DNA from: Dipteris shenzhenensis
Lineage: Eukaryota > Polypodiophyta > Polypodiopsida > Gleicheniales
Direction: 5' to 3' (one strand)
Length of the DNA: 64,000 nucleotides
NCBI GenBank assembly: GCA_047967505.1
Contig: CM106538.1
Below are positions 33,990 to 46,600 of this stretch, in pieces; the stretch's first letter is position 1, and each line of letters opens with the position of its first letter. The translations under genes and the position numbers were made by a program. The notes under the pieces were generated by a model that was given only the letters and a program-made list of their open reading frames with translations, made no database searches and was not told the origin of the DNA.

Positions 33990-34900
33990 ATCAATTTCCC
34001 CTTTAGTTATTGGCTTAGCTGACTCAGGAAGTTGGTAGCCAACTCTTCCAGGTTTATGTCCTTGGTAAGCAGAAGTGTCTCCTTGGCTTCAATACCACTT
34101 GTTATTTTAGTAGTTTGGGACATGTCTAATGAAGCCACTTGGGTCTTATATCCTTGAGTTTTCTCCTTCATATTATCCCCTAGGCATATAGTGGTCTTCC
34201 TACATAGCTCAAACCATCCTTTCATGTGGATTGCACCATGAATTTAGGTGCTTAACCTAGGTGATGTAGTCGCAAAGGTACTCTGTCTCCTTTTGCTTAA
34301 CTTTGTACAATTGGTTAATAGGGATGAATGGCTTCCTTGGCATGTCCCAATCGAAATTTTCCTTAGGATTCAAATCCCTATACAACGACTTGCCTTGCCA
34401 TCTAGGCTTAGTCCAAAGTAATTGACCTTGTCCAAGTCATTCAATGTCCCTAAATGTCTCTATGTGGTACATTGGATCTCCTTCATCCAGGAATTCGGTT
34501 ATGAGATTGGATATCGTGTTTGGTTTTCTCCTAGACGAGTTGGTATCCCTTCTAGTTAAGGTTTGTGCCATGTAACCCCTTCCTAGTTCTTGCACTAGGA
34601 TCCTCATGGCTTCATTAGTAATAAGCACCGTTTGTGGTGCAAGAGGATTTACTAATAGGGAGGGAACTGTACCATAGCTAGGCTACACTAGGGGTGGATT
34701 ATAGGATGTTGTTGGCTGGACAAAGGTATGATTGGACGTCCTTAACCCAGTGAACCCTCATTCAAGGTGGGCTTGGCCTTACTAGTTGCACTGGTGTGAT
34801 GGCCTAGGCATAGTCACACTTATATTGGGCATTGGTCTATAGGGGTAGGGAGTGCCTTTTGAGCCTCCTCCCTAGCTTGGATATAGAGGGGGGCAAGAAG
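33990..34900 (-). pseudogene. gag-like relic, minus strand
   Basis: Minus-strand translation gives a continuous stretch. It includes NEAMRILVQELGRGYMAQTL and MYHIETFRDIE, then after one nonsense codon LGQGQLLW and MPRKPFIPINQLYKVKQKE, then CDYIT and VKHLNSWC. Trp-containing and Lys/Glu-rich helices of this kind are typical of LTR-element Gag, but I cannot assign a lineage. Stops are TGA near 34434, TAG near 34264 and others. Orientation matches the inverted LTR at 41044-42359 (minus), so both may belong to one element whose leader was invaded by the tandem arrays between them. That link is inference. Confidence 0.45.
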
Positions 34901-35279
34901 CTATGGTTTGTGGTAATGTGTCCCCCTTGTGTCTGATTCAACTAGATTTGGAAGCCATAGAGGCTCTGAGGTTTGGATTCTCACCCATTTTCCTTCAAAG
35001 ATCATGGAATCCTCAAAGTTTATAATATCAGCTTGGGGAGGCCTGTGTATAGAGTGCAAGCTCAGGGTTCAGACGGAGATGATTCTAAGGTGGGTATTGG
35101 CTGGATAAGATGTTATTAGAAGTGCTATCCCTTGGTTCCAATTCAAATGCAAGAACCCTTATGACCCTCAAGTGCATGTACGTGAGGCAACTGGTTAGTC
35201 CAGATGTCCACACAAGGGCCCAATAGGCCACATTTCTTGGATGCTATGTTATGGTCAATACGTTAGCAATACATTAAGG

Positions 35280-35700
35280 CTAATGCTACAAAATTGCAAT
35301 GTACATACGGGCTAAGACGATGTAGGTACTGGCTAGCGATGCAAGTATTGGATGCAATGCAAGTACTAGCTATGATAAGTACTGGCTAGGTGATGCATTA
35401 AGGTTATCTCTCCATGCATAGCGTTATGTGGCTAACTTGCCTACATTGCACTAGGTATGATGCAAGTACTCGCTAGATGATGCATTGCTTAAGGCTATCT
35501 CTCCATGCATAGCATTATGTGGCTAACTTGCCTACATTGCACTAGGTGCATCCCACCATATGCTACATTTTGGCCATCTCCCCATGCGCTACATTATCTA
35601 ATGCTAACGGGTGCTATGTTGATAATATTGCAGTGTCTAAGTTGACTTTTCTAATGCAATGTGGGTAGGTGGCTAATAGCATTAAATGCCAATTGGCAAT
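35280..35700. repeat. local tandem duplications around GCAAGTACTGGCTAG
   Basis: Short repeats of GATGCAAGTACT(G/C)GCTAG and an approximately 95-bp block (ATCTCTCCATGCATAGC ... GCACTAGGT) present twice at 35408-35460 and 35500-35550. The remainder of 34901-37140 has no gene, apart from a GA-rich tract at 36399-36475. Confidence 0.7.
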
Positions 35701-36398
35701 GTTAGAGTTAGATCATTAAGGATTATTGCAATGTCTTCTTTGCACACAGTTCACTAATGGGAGTTTGATGATTTTTTTGATGACTTTGAGTTTTTGTGCA
35801 GGGTTTTTGAGCTTCCAAGAGTCTAGGCTACCTATTATACCTATTGAAAATTGAAAACAACATCAAAAAACACATTCATGGGGAAAAAATGGGAATCTTT
35901 CCATGGTGACAGGTTTGGCCTTCCCAAGAACTCAAAATTCATGAAAAATCTTAATTTCATTGAGTTTTTTTTGGGATTTGATTGTACAAACATCTTAGCA
36001 ATCTCCTAAGCTATCTTGTACTAAGTTTAACAACCACAAACACCAAAAAACAACTCACAATCACCCTAAATGCTTCAAAAATAGGAAAAGACACCTTTCT
36101 TCTTTCTTCTTCTTTACAACCAACTTCTATTATCCAAAACCAACACTCCTTAGTTAAGCTAGAAAGCATTGGGAAATGAGTAGATAATGGAAGAAGATAA
36201 GACACAATGCAAAAGATTACCTGGATTTCCCTAAAATTGCTACAAAAAATGTGTGATCTTGGCTACTGTGACTCAGATTTGCAAGGTTGTTGCCAATATG
36301 CTGATGATGTCCACTCTACTCTACTACAAGTAGGGAGAAATGCAAGTGATGGTCAACCATTTAGTGTCACTCTAACAGCTATCGACAATGATTCTACA

Positions 36399-36475
36399 AG
36401 AGGGGGGGGGATGGAAATGAGGAGAGAGAGAGGGGGAGGGAGTGGGGAGAAGGAAAGAGAGAGAGGAGAGTGGCA
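36399..36475. repeat. GA-rich microsatellite
   Basis: About 75 bp of GGGGGG and GAGAGA sequence on the plus strand. Confidence 0.85.
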
Positions 36476-37139
36476 TTGACAAAGGCACAACATGGAAACA
36501 AGAGCATCCTTCACAACTCATAGAGAGAAAGAGAGCCTGTATTCCAAAAGTGCAACACAACAAGTGAAGACCAAAGTCAAGCTTTTGGTCATATGTATAT
36601 CTCACCTTTTTAAGGGAGGGACAACCCTTTTCATCCTTGCACCCCCTCGATTCTCTCTCTTTACAATTTGCTTGCGCCTATCCGGCTCCCAGGCATGATG
36701 TTACTCTCTTTCTTTTGTCTTGGGCTTCCTGTAGCTTTGCTTTCATTGTTGCTTTCCCAAAGTATTGTAAATGTCACCTGTGTTACCCAATTATGACCAG
36801 GCAGGATAATAATGGCTTATGCCATGCTATACCTTCTTGTAGTATGCCCAAGATCATGAATTGCTAGTCGTGGGCAAGTACCACAAATGGCACTTGTGTT
36901 ATCCTGTGACTTGGGTAGCTAGACCTCGGAAGCTATTTTGAAAGTACATGTTTTTTTTTGAGAAAGCCCATGTAGTTGACAATGAGGCTATTAGCAATGA
37001 GTGACTTGTTATTTCCTTTGGATGTAGTGGACCTAGGAAACTATTTCAATATTGCATGTTTGGTTTAAAAGAACCTAAAAAATGGGCACCTTTGTTAGCC
37101 AATGTGACTCTATTAACCCATGCAGTTAACATAATTTTT

Positions 37140-37600
37140 GAGGGACTAAAATTGGTCCACATTAAGACCCTTCCAAAGTATCATATTCATTAGAGATAAA
37201 CACATAGGATCAACTTGGACCCAGATGCATATTTTTCAAACTTATGCATGGTGACTTATAAAGAAGGAAAAATGCATGCCCAACCTTAAAAATGGATGCA
37301 TATGTTACTTTGCACGGCCAATAAAGTGGGTAAGATTGAGTCCCTTTTAAAGTATCATATCCATAGGAGATAAACATGTACGATAGAATTACCCCAATGC
37401 ATATTTTTTTCAAACTCACACATGATGGATGGTGAGAAACCAAAAAAATGTATGCCCAACCATGCAAATGATATCTGAAGGGTATTATACTTTTCACATG
37501 CCTAAAAATGGGTAGCATTAATGCTTGTGCAAAATTTCTTACCCATTAGAGACACACAAATGTGATAGAAGCATCCCGATGCATATTTTTTGACACTTTT
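37140..37600. repeat. three monomers of a ~180-bp repeat related to the main satellite
   Basis: Blocks starting near 37157, 37334 and 37516 repeat at 177 and 182 bp. They share AAAGTATCATAT(C/T)CAT(A/T)(G/A)GAGATAAACA and GATGCATATTTTT. One contains ACTTTGCACGG ... GATTGAGT ... AAAGTAT ... CCATAGGA, in the same order and spacing as in the 182-bp satellite at 43653-49972. They look like diverged outliers of that family. Confidence 0.65.
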
Positions 37601-39735
37601 GCATGAGGCATGGCCACTATAGTCCCAATACTTGTATGAAATCTTGTCCTATAAATAGGTCTATACATGCAGTTTTTTGTAAAATGTCTTATTTGCATGC
37701 ACTAGGACATGTTTGGGTCTACAACATCGGTATTTCATACCCATGTTGGGCATTGATGGTCAAAACAAGACCAAATTTGTTAAACCTATAAATAATGATG
37801 ATATAAAGATTCATGCTAGGTGTTATTGCATTTGGAGTATGAGGCCTGTGTCAAGGTGTGTATCCATTTTTTACCACACCTTGAGTTGATAAATTTTCAA
37901 TAGGATAATTTTGAATCCATGTCTCTATGTCTCATAATGGGACCAGACTTTAGTATGGCTTCCATGTCTCTATGTCTCATAATGGGACCAGACTTTAGTA
38001 TGGCTCTAGGTCACTATGGTCCCAAGCACTGTACCAAACCATATCCCATAAATAGGTGTATACATGCACTTTAAAACAAAAACCCTAGTTGCATGCAATA
38101 GGATATGTGTGGGTCTATGACATTGGTTTTTCATGCCCATGATGGGAATTGATGGTCGAAACAAAACTAAATTTGTTAGGCCTCTAAATCATGATGGCAT
38201 AAAGAGTCATGATAGGTGTTATTGCATTTGGAGTAGAATTGAGGCCTTGTTTTAGGGTGCATATGCCTTTGTTTACCTCACCTTTAGCTGATAAGGTTTT
38301 GATAGGGTAAGTTTAAAACCATGTCTCTATGTCTTGTAATGGGATAAGACTTGGTATGCCTGTATCTCAATATGGGCCCATCAATCCTACCAAATATTGT
38401 CCCATAAATAGCTCTATATACACACCATTTTGGAAAAGCCCTAGTTGCACTAGGACATGTGTGTTCAATGTTGGTTTTTCATCTCCATGTTGGGAATAAA
38501 TGGTGGAAACAAGACCAAAATTGGTAGGCCTGTAAATATGATGGCATAAAGATCTCATAAAGATTCTTTCTAGTTGTTATTTCATTTAAAGTAGCATGAG
38601 GCCTTGTTTTAGGGTTTGTATCCCTTTTTACTGCTCCTTTTTTATAGACAAGGTCAAATCCATGGCTCTATGTCTCGTGATGGGACAAGACTTGATAATC
38701 CTCTAGTTCACTATGAGCCCAAGCATTATACCAAATTCTTGTCCCATAAATATTTCTATACATGAATTTTGAAAAACCTAATTGCATTCACTAGGACATG
38801 TCTAGGTCTGCGACATGGATTCTTCATATGCATGCTAGGTATCGATGGTTAAAAACAAGACTAAAATTGGTAGGCCTCTAAATAATGATGGCATAAAGAT
38901 TCATGCCAAGTGTTATTGCATTTGGAAGAGCATGAGGTCTATTTCAAGGTACATAGCCCTTTTTTCACCGTACCTTGAGATGATGCATTTTTGATATGGT
39001 AAGGTCAAATCCATGGCTCTATGTCTTGTAATGGTACAATATTTGTTATTCCTCTAGGTGACTATAGGCTCAAGCACCATACTAAATCTTGTCCCATAAA
39101 TAGCTTCATATATGCACTTTTTATTGAAAAACATGTGTGGGTCTGTGACATTAGTTTTCCATACCCATGTTGGGCCTCAATTGTTGAAACAAGACCACCA
39201 TTGGTCGTTCTCTAAATAACAAATCATGCTAGGTATTATTGCATTTGGAGCAGCATGAGTCCTTGTTTAGGATGCATAGCCCTTGTTATTTTATTGTAGG
39301 ATAAGTTGATATTATTTTTATAAGGTAAGGTAAATTCCAAGGCTCTATATCTCATAATGAGATAAGACTTGGTATGACTCTAGAGCACTATGGTCCCAAG
39401 AACTGTATCAAATCTTGTCTTTTAAATAGATCCATACATGTACTTTTGTTTGAAAATCCCTAGTTGCATGTACTAGAGCATTTGTGGTTCTACAACATTA
39501 GTTTTTCATAGCCATATTGCTAGTATTACATTTGGAGTAGTTTAAGGCCATTTTTAGGGTTCATATCCCCTTTTATACCCCACCTTGAGTTGGGAAAATT
39601 TTTGAAAGGGTAAGTTCAAATCCATGGCTCCATGTCTCATAATTGGACAACTGCCTCTAGGTCACTATGGTCCCAAGCTTGCTTTGTACCAAATATTATC
39701 CCATAAATAGGTCTATAAATTTATTTTTATGGAAT
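37600..39735. repeat. tandem array of a ~340-bp repeat
   Basis: Six diverged copies marked by CCATG(T/G)CTCTATGTCT at about 37967, 38321, 38658, 39012, 39338 and 39622 (spacing 284-354 bp). Each contains a CCCATAAATAG block, a GTTGCATGCA(A/C)TAGGACATGTGTGGG block and GTTATTGCATTTGGAGTAG. A 49-bp block is locally doubled at 37918-38010. No coding content. Confidence 0.82.
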
Positions 39736-41043
39736 GATGTGACCACCCAAACATTCTTGGTTCCAAATTCAATAGGTTATAGAGCTAGTAGTACTTGGGG
39801 GCAAGCCCCCTCAAAGTTCTAGCTACTACTATTACAATCCCTAGGCACCTCCCTTGCATGCACCTCGCTTGCACTCACTCAAAGCTCTACCTACTACTAT
39901 TGCACTCCCTAGGCCCCCTCAAAGTTCTACCTACTACTATTACAATCCCTAGGCCCCTCCCTTGCACAATCTTGAGGTGGGAGAGATTGACTATAGGTTA
40001 CAAAACCTTAGCATTGGAAATAGGGACCACCTTTTGTACATGCGTGCACCAACCACCAGCTCACATGATCCCCTTCAACTAGCTATTGATTGAGGTCAAC
40101 TCGTACAATCATAAGAACAATGAGTATGATTTGGCAGTCAAGGTCAAAGGAGGGTCAAAGCCAAGTAGGAGTAGGAGCAATATAAGGCCAAGAGTTGGGT
40201 TGTCATGGGAGAAGACTATAGCTCTACCATGCCAACCACCAAGACTATAACCTCCTACTTCACTTGCTTCAAATGATATGTGAAGAAACTCATTGTTGTC
40301 ATGGGAGAAGACTATACCTCTACCACGCCAACCACCAAGACTATAACCTCCTACTTCACTTGCTTCAAATGATATGTGAAGAAACTCATTGTTGTCACCA
40401 TGATGAGGCTACTTCCATATGGCTCACTCTCTTGGAGGTTCTTAAGGGAGCGATTGCTAAATGGATGAAGGGTAATATTTCCCATAAACACTACAAGGAT
40501 ATGTTTTCAACCTTGGCATCATCATCTAATCTGAGGTGGTGTATGTCAGATAACAATGGAAGGAAGAGTGGTGACTCTACCCTGACAAAGTCTTGGTTGG
40601 CATTAATGCCTTAAATTTGTGGCCATACAAGGTCACCTCAGATGGATCAAATCCCATCACACCCTATATATTGTATGATCCTGACAAGACACTAGGGGGT
40701 ATACCCTATTCCACTCCACTGACATTTCACACCCATGATCCCTTTCAAACAATGCATTGCAAGATAAATGCCAATGAAGCTTAGTAATGTGCCAACATCC
40801 ACCCCTTGGGTGGCCCTCAAGACCCTAGTTTCAAAGCATAACTTGTACATGTTAATTCTTAAACTCAATCTCCTTTTGTTTAACTGCTGCAAGGACTCAA
40901 TCAAAGCTAGGTCTAGGTGGCATGTAAAGCCTTGAAGGCCATAAGCACCAAGGAATAGTTGAGTAGCTGGGTGGGTGTGGAGAAGATCATAGAGTGGAGA
41001 CATCAAAGTGTTAGGTGGGTTTGTGTTGTCTCTGTGTCAAAAA
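39736..41043. repeat. gene-poor DNA with direct duplications
   Basis: A block with CTACTACTATTACAATCCCTAGGC is present three times at about 39818-39960. A 98-bp block (GTCATGGGAGAAGACTATA ... GAAACTCATTGTT) is directly repeated at 40203-40300 and 40297-40395. ORFs crossing these show no family features. The 17 bases just before 41040 copy the start of the Tat-like LTR (see findings). Confidence 0.7.
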
Positions 41044-42359
41044 TGTTGGCTCTTTCCCACATCTTCTGTAGGAAGAGTAAGGTATTCTCAGTATGCAGGG
41101 TTTTGAGGCTTTTTGTCACATACAGATATATCGGGGTTGTCGTTTGTAGTATACTTGTAGCTTAGGACCTCGAGTTGTATTCTGGTGAGAGAAATAGGCT
41201 TAAGTGTGGTAAGCAAACACAGTGCATGCATGTGTAAAAGGAATGTGTATCATCATGGTTGAGGTAATGAAGGCTTTCGCCTTCATTGGGGGTTGCAGGT
41301 TTTAGGAGGAGTTTAAGGGTTAGAAGGGGGTTCCAAGGTTCAGAAGGAGGTTCCAAGGTTTAGAAGGAGGTTCAAGGCTTAGAAGGAGGTTCAAGGCTTA
41401 GAGGGAGATTCCAAGGTTTAGAAAGAGGTTCCAGAGTTTAGAAGAGGTTCCAGGGTTAGAAGGAGAATCCAAGGTTCAGGGTAGAACACATGGTGGAGAA
41501 CTTGTCTCCCTCGTAGATCATGGAGGTTAATGGTTGAGGAACTAAGGGTTCAGGGGGAGCATACGAGTGGGAGAGGAAGAAGGTGTAAGAGCATGGGGGA
41601 AAGAAGAGGGAGGAGGAGGAGGAGGAGGGAGGAGGAGAAGGGAGGAGGAAGGAGGAGGAGGAGGGAGGAGGAGAAGGGAGGAGGGGGAGGGAGGAGGAGA
41701 GGGAGAGGATGGATTGCAAGGTTGGAGGGGAGGGGAGGAGGAGTTACAAGGTTAGGACATGCTTTTGGACGTGGAGTGCAAGGAAGCATGGACACTTGAG
41801 ACAATTGCTTGGAATACCAAAGTAGAACTCAACACAATGCCCCAAAGAGTGTGGGCTTCATTCCATTATGGGGTATTTATACAAGTTGGAGAGCTTCTCT
41901 CTCTGCATGTAGGAATTGTAAGACATTCTCTCTTTGCATGTAGAACTTGCATATAGAAGTAGCATGTAGAAGTTGCAAGTTACATGTAGGAGTTGCATGT
42001 AGAACATGCATGTAGGAGTTGCATGTAGAACATGCATGTAGAACTCACATGTAGGAGTTGCATGTAGGAGTTGCATGTAGAACATGCATGTAGAACTCGC
42101 ATGTAGGAGTTGCATGTAGAACACGCATATAGGACTTGCATGTAGAACTCGCATGTAGGAGTTGCATGTAGAACTCGCATGTGGGAGTTGCATGTAGAAC
42201 TTGCATGTAGGAATCATATGTAGAACTTGCATGTAGAACATGCAAGTTGGATTTCTAAGAGGGATTATTTCTAGCCTTATGCAAGTACAAGCGGAGCTTT
42301 GCTGCTACTCTATACACAGATTCTATACTACCTAAGTCCATGTTGACACAGAGACAACA
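41044..42359 (-). mobile_element. second Tat-like LTR, inverted relative to 27702-31421
   Basis: 1316-bp LTR on the minus strand, from TGTTGTCTCTGTG at 42359 to GAGCCAACA at 41044. It is collinear with the first copy: minisatellite 41900-42245, TATA near 41876, GGA-rich tract 41600-41700, CTTGGAACC repeats 41330-41490. It lacks the LARD-like insertion and has an extra ~40 bp near 41815-41850. No primer site follows it and no clear polypurine tract precedes it; the flanks AAAAA and TACTC do not match. A solo or rearranged LTR is most likely. Confidence 0.85.
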
Positions 42360-43652
42360 TACTCCCGGATTCATTTTATTACCCGTCCTCGGGTTATGGC
42401 TTATTGCGAGCACGTAGCTAGATTGCCATGCCTTTTGTCCAGTGGCTGTGAAACTTGTGTCATGCCAGTCGATCCTACTATAAAGCCTTGGCACCATATA
42501 CAGTGGTTGCCTCTACTACTGGTCCCTCTGCAGGGGGTACTCCTCCTAATGCCTCATCTTCTAGCACTCCTGCTGCTACTCTTCCAACTCAGGAACAGTC
42601 AAGATGGGATGCAAGAGATGCAAATGCACATTCACGATCTGACCCAACTGTGACTATGGCAGGCAATGTTCACTGCAAAAACAGCAAATCTGGCAAAAGC
42701 CCCAAATTTAATGAGGGTAAATAGGCCAAAAAGAAGGCAAATGCAGAAAAGCCCCAAATTTTGCTGAAATTTTTGCAAATGTCTGAAATTTTTGCAAATG
42801 TGACCCAATGTATGATAATCTGACCCAATGTATAGCCTCAAGGCTTGAAAATGCAAAAATATGAGTTACTGTCCCAAACACCAATTGAAATTGAGCTCCC
42901 AACACAAAAGCCCCAAATTTTGTTGACCTAAGTGATGACGTGGCACAATGTGACAGTCCTGAACCTGAAATTAACTGAAAACTTCAATTTTTGGAAGGAT
43001 TTCAGTTGTCAACCTTGTCCAAAGTATTGTATTGATAGGTTGAAGGTCCAGATGTCAAAAGCCCTAAATTTTTTTGTTGGAAATTAGGGTTTGACAGAAA
43101 AAACTGTCAAAAACAGTAAAATACTGCAAATGTTGCTTGTGAATCAGCTTCTGGTCCTTTGAGATTAGGACTGAGGCTCAAAAGGCCTCTGTAGGTAGAG
43201 TATAACCAACCACGAAGGTGCTGCAGTAGGTTGAAGTGCAAAAGACAGCTGGAGCGTAGCTGGAACAGCCCTTAGACACCTCGAACTTAGTGCGTGGCTG
43301 GTAGTATCTCCTTTGGAGGGCTCTGAACAGGTCGCGATAGCAGAACGTCTTCAGCAGATGACTGTGGAGAGGTCACGGGAGCTAGGCGCTTGGATCTGGG
43401 TCTGGTTAACATCACGGGAGCTAGGCGTCTGGAACAACAGTACAAAGGTGACAACAGATGGTCACGGGTACTGTGGAGGACCTCGAAAATGCTGCAGCTG
43501 AAGCCTACAAGCAGTCACCTCAGTTTGGGAACAACAATGAGGCACTTTGTGGCGACGAAAAAACACTAGAAGCCTTGGACAATAGCTGGAGGAAACGTAC
43601 GGGATCTATACGTATTTGTACGGACAGTACGGAAAAGAGGTGTATGAAGCAA
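42360..43652 (+). other. no firm gene; short open frame 42455-42724
   Basis: An open frame (about 42455-42724) encodes a Ser/Thr/Ala/Pro-rich peptide with QSRWDARDANAHSRSD, of a kind found in linkers of retroelement Gag proteins, but without a diagnostic motif. CCCAAATTT(A/T) blocks recur at 42703, 42750 and 42910, and GCAAATGT(C/G)TGAAATTTTTG is locally doubled at 42770-42800. Nothing else is recognised up to the satellite edge. Confidence 0.3.
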
Positions 43653-46600
43653 CATTAAATACTATTTTTGCTCTAGTGTCATGCACATCTGTAAAAAAAA
43701 CACGCTGCTAGGTATGTTATCCGATCAAGCACTTATGGGATGGGTGTGCCACTTTTCATGTAAGTCAATTCCACCTAGTTGAAGGCGTGTGCAAAGTATT
43801 GTGCCCATCGGATATGCTTTGCATTGTCGATCAAGCATAAAACACCGTTTTTGCCTTTGTGTCATGCACAACCATGAAAAAACACGGTCCTAACTTGAGA
43901 TGGGTGCAAAGTATTATCACCATCGGATATGCTCTACATGGTCGATTATGCATTATACAACGTTTTTCCCGTAGTGATATGCACATCTGCAAAAAAACAT
44001 GCCCTTAGGTATGTTATCTGACCAAGTACTTATAGGATCAGTGTGCCTCTTTGAGAACATTTCAATACCACCTAGGTTAAGGTGTAGGAAAAGTATTGTG
44101 CCCATCGGATATGCTTTGCATGGTTGATCGAGCATTAAATACCATTTTTTCCTTAGTGTCATGCACATCCGTTAAAAAACACGTTGCTAGGTGTGTTATC
44201 CGATCAAGTACTTATGCGATGGGAATGCCACTTTGCATGTAAGTCAATTCCACCTAGTTGAAGGTGTGTGCAAAGTATTGTGCCCATCGGATATGCTTTG
44301 CATTGTCGATCAAGCATAAAACACCGTTTTTGCCTTAGTGTCATGGACAACCATATAAAAACACAGCCGTAGGTGTGTTATTCAAACAAGTACTTATTGG
44401 ATGGGGGCTCCACTTTGCACGCAAGTCCGTTTCAACTACGTTGAGGTGCGTGCAAAGTATTGTCACCATCGGATATGCTTTGCATGGTCGATCACGCATT
44501 ATACACCATTTTTTCCCTAGTGATACGCACATCCGCAAAAAAACACGCCCTTAGCTGTGTTATCTAAGCAAGTACTTATCGGATGGGTGTGCCTCTTTGA
44601 GAACATTTCAATAACACCTAGGTTGTAGTGTAGGAAAAGTGTTGTGCCCATCGGATATCCTTTGCATGGTCGATCGAGCATTAAATACTATTTTTGCTCT
44701 AGTGTCATGCACATCCGTAAAAAAACATGCTGCTAGGTATATTATCTGATCAAGCACTTATGGGATGGGCGTGCCACTTTGGATGTAAGTCAATTCCACC
44801 TAGTTGAAGCTGTGTGCAAAGTATTGTGCCCATCCGATATGCTTTGCATTGTTGATCAAGCATAAAACACCGTTTTTGCCTTAGTGTCATGCACAACCAT
44901 GAAAAAACACAGTCCTAGGTGTGTTATTCAAACAAGTACTTATCGGATGGGGGCTCCACTTTGCACGCAAGTCCGTTTCAACTACGTTGAGGTGCGTGCA
45001 AAGTATTGTCACCATCGAATATGCTTTGCATGGTCGATCACGCATTATACACCATTTTTTCCCAGGTGATATGCACATCCGTAAAAAATCACGCCCTTAG
45101 GTGTCTTTTTTGACCAAGTACTTATCGGATACGTGTGCCTCTTTGAGAACATTCCAATACCACCTAGGTTGACATGTATAAAAAGTGTTGTGCCCATCGG
45201 ATATCCTTTGCATGATCGATCGAGCAATAAATACTATTTTTGCTCTAGTGTCATGCACATCCGTAAAAAAACACGCTGCTAGGTATGTTATTCGATCAAA
45301 AACTTATGGGATGGGAGTGCTACTTTGCATGTAAGTCAATTTCACCTAGTTGAAGGTGTGTGCAAAGTATTGTGCCCATCAGATATGCTTTTCATTGTTG
45401 ATCAAGCAAAAAACAACGTTTTTGCCTTAGTGTCATGCACAACCATGAAAAAACATGGTCCTAGGTGTGTTAATCAAACAAGTACTTATCGGATGAAGGC
45501 TCCACATTGTACGCAATTCTGTTTCAACTACATTGAGGTGCGTGCAAAGTATTGTCACCATTGGATATGATTTGCATGGTCGATCACGCATTATACACCG
45601 TTTTTTCCCTAGTGATATGCACATCCACAAAAAAACACGCCCTTAGGTGTGTTATCTGAGCAAGTACTTATCGGATGGGTGTGCCTCTTTGAGAACATTT
45701 CAATACCACCTAGGTTTCAGTGTAGGAAAGGTGTTGTGCCCATCGGATATCCTTTGCATGGTCGATCGAGCATTAAATACTATTTTTGCTCTAGTGTCAT
45801 GCACATTCATAAAAAAAACACGCTGCTAGGTATGTTATCCGATCAAGCACTTATGGGATGGGTGTGCCACTTTGCATGTAAGTCAAATCCACCTATTTAA
45901 AGGTGTGTGCAAAGTAGTGTGCCCATCGGATATGATTTGCATTGTCGATCAAGCATAAAACACTGTTTCTGCCTTAGTGTCATGCATAACCATGAAAAAA
46001 CACGGTCCTAAGTGTGTTAATCAAACAAGTACTTATCGGATGCGGGCTCCAGTTTGCACGCAAGTCTATTTCAACTAGGTTGAGATGTGTGCAAAGTATT
46101 GTCACCATCGGATATGCTCTGCATGGTCGATTACGCATTATACAACGTTTTTCCCGTAGTGATATGCACATCCGCAAAGAAACACACCCTTAGGTATGTT
46201 ATCTAACCAAGTACTTATCGGATGGGTGTGCCTCTTTGAGAACATTTCAATACCACCTAGGTTAAGGCATAGGAAAATTATTGTGCCCATCGGATATGCT
46301 TTGCATGGTCGATCGAGCATTAAATACCATTTTTTCCTTTTAAATACCATTTTTTCCTTAGTGTCATGCACATCCATAAAAAAACACGCTGCTAGGTGTG
46401 TTATCTGATCAAGTACTTATGCCATGGGAATGCCACTTTGCATGTAAGTGAATTCCACCTAGTTGAAGGTGTGTGCAAGGTATTGTTCCCATCGGATATG
46501 CTTTGCATCGTCGATCAAGCATAAAACACCGTTTTTGCCTTAGTGTCATGCAGAACCATACAAAAACACGGCCGTAGGTGTGTTATTCAAACAAGTACTT

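Noticed and set aside
40264-40614. ORF of 116 codons near 40.3 kb
   Set aside because: It spans a 98-bp direct duplication and shows no family features.
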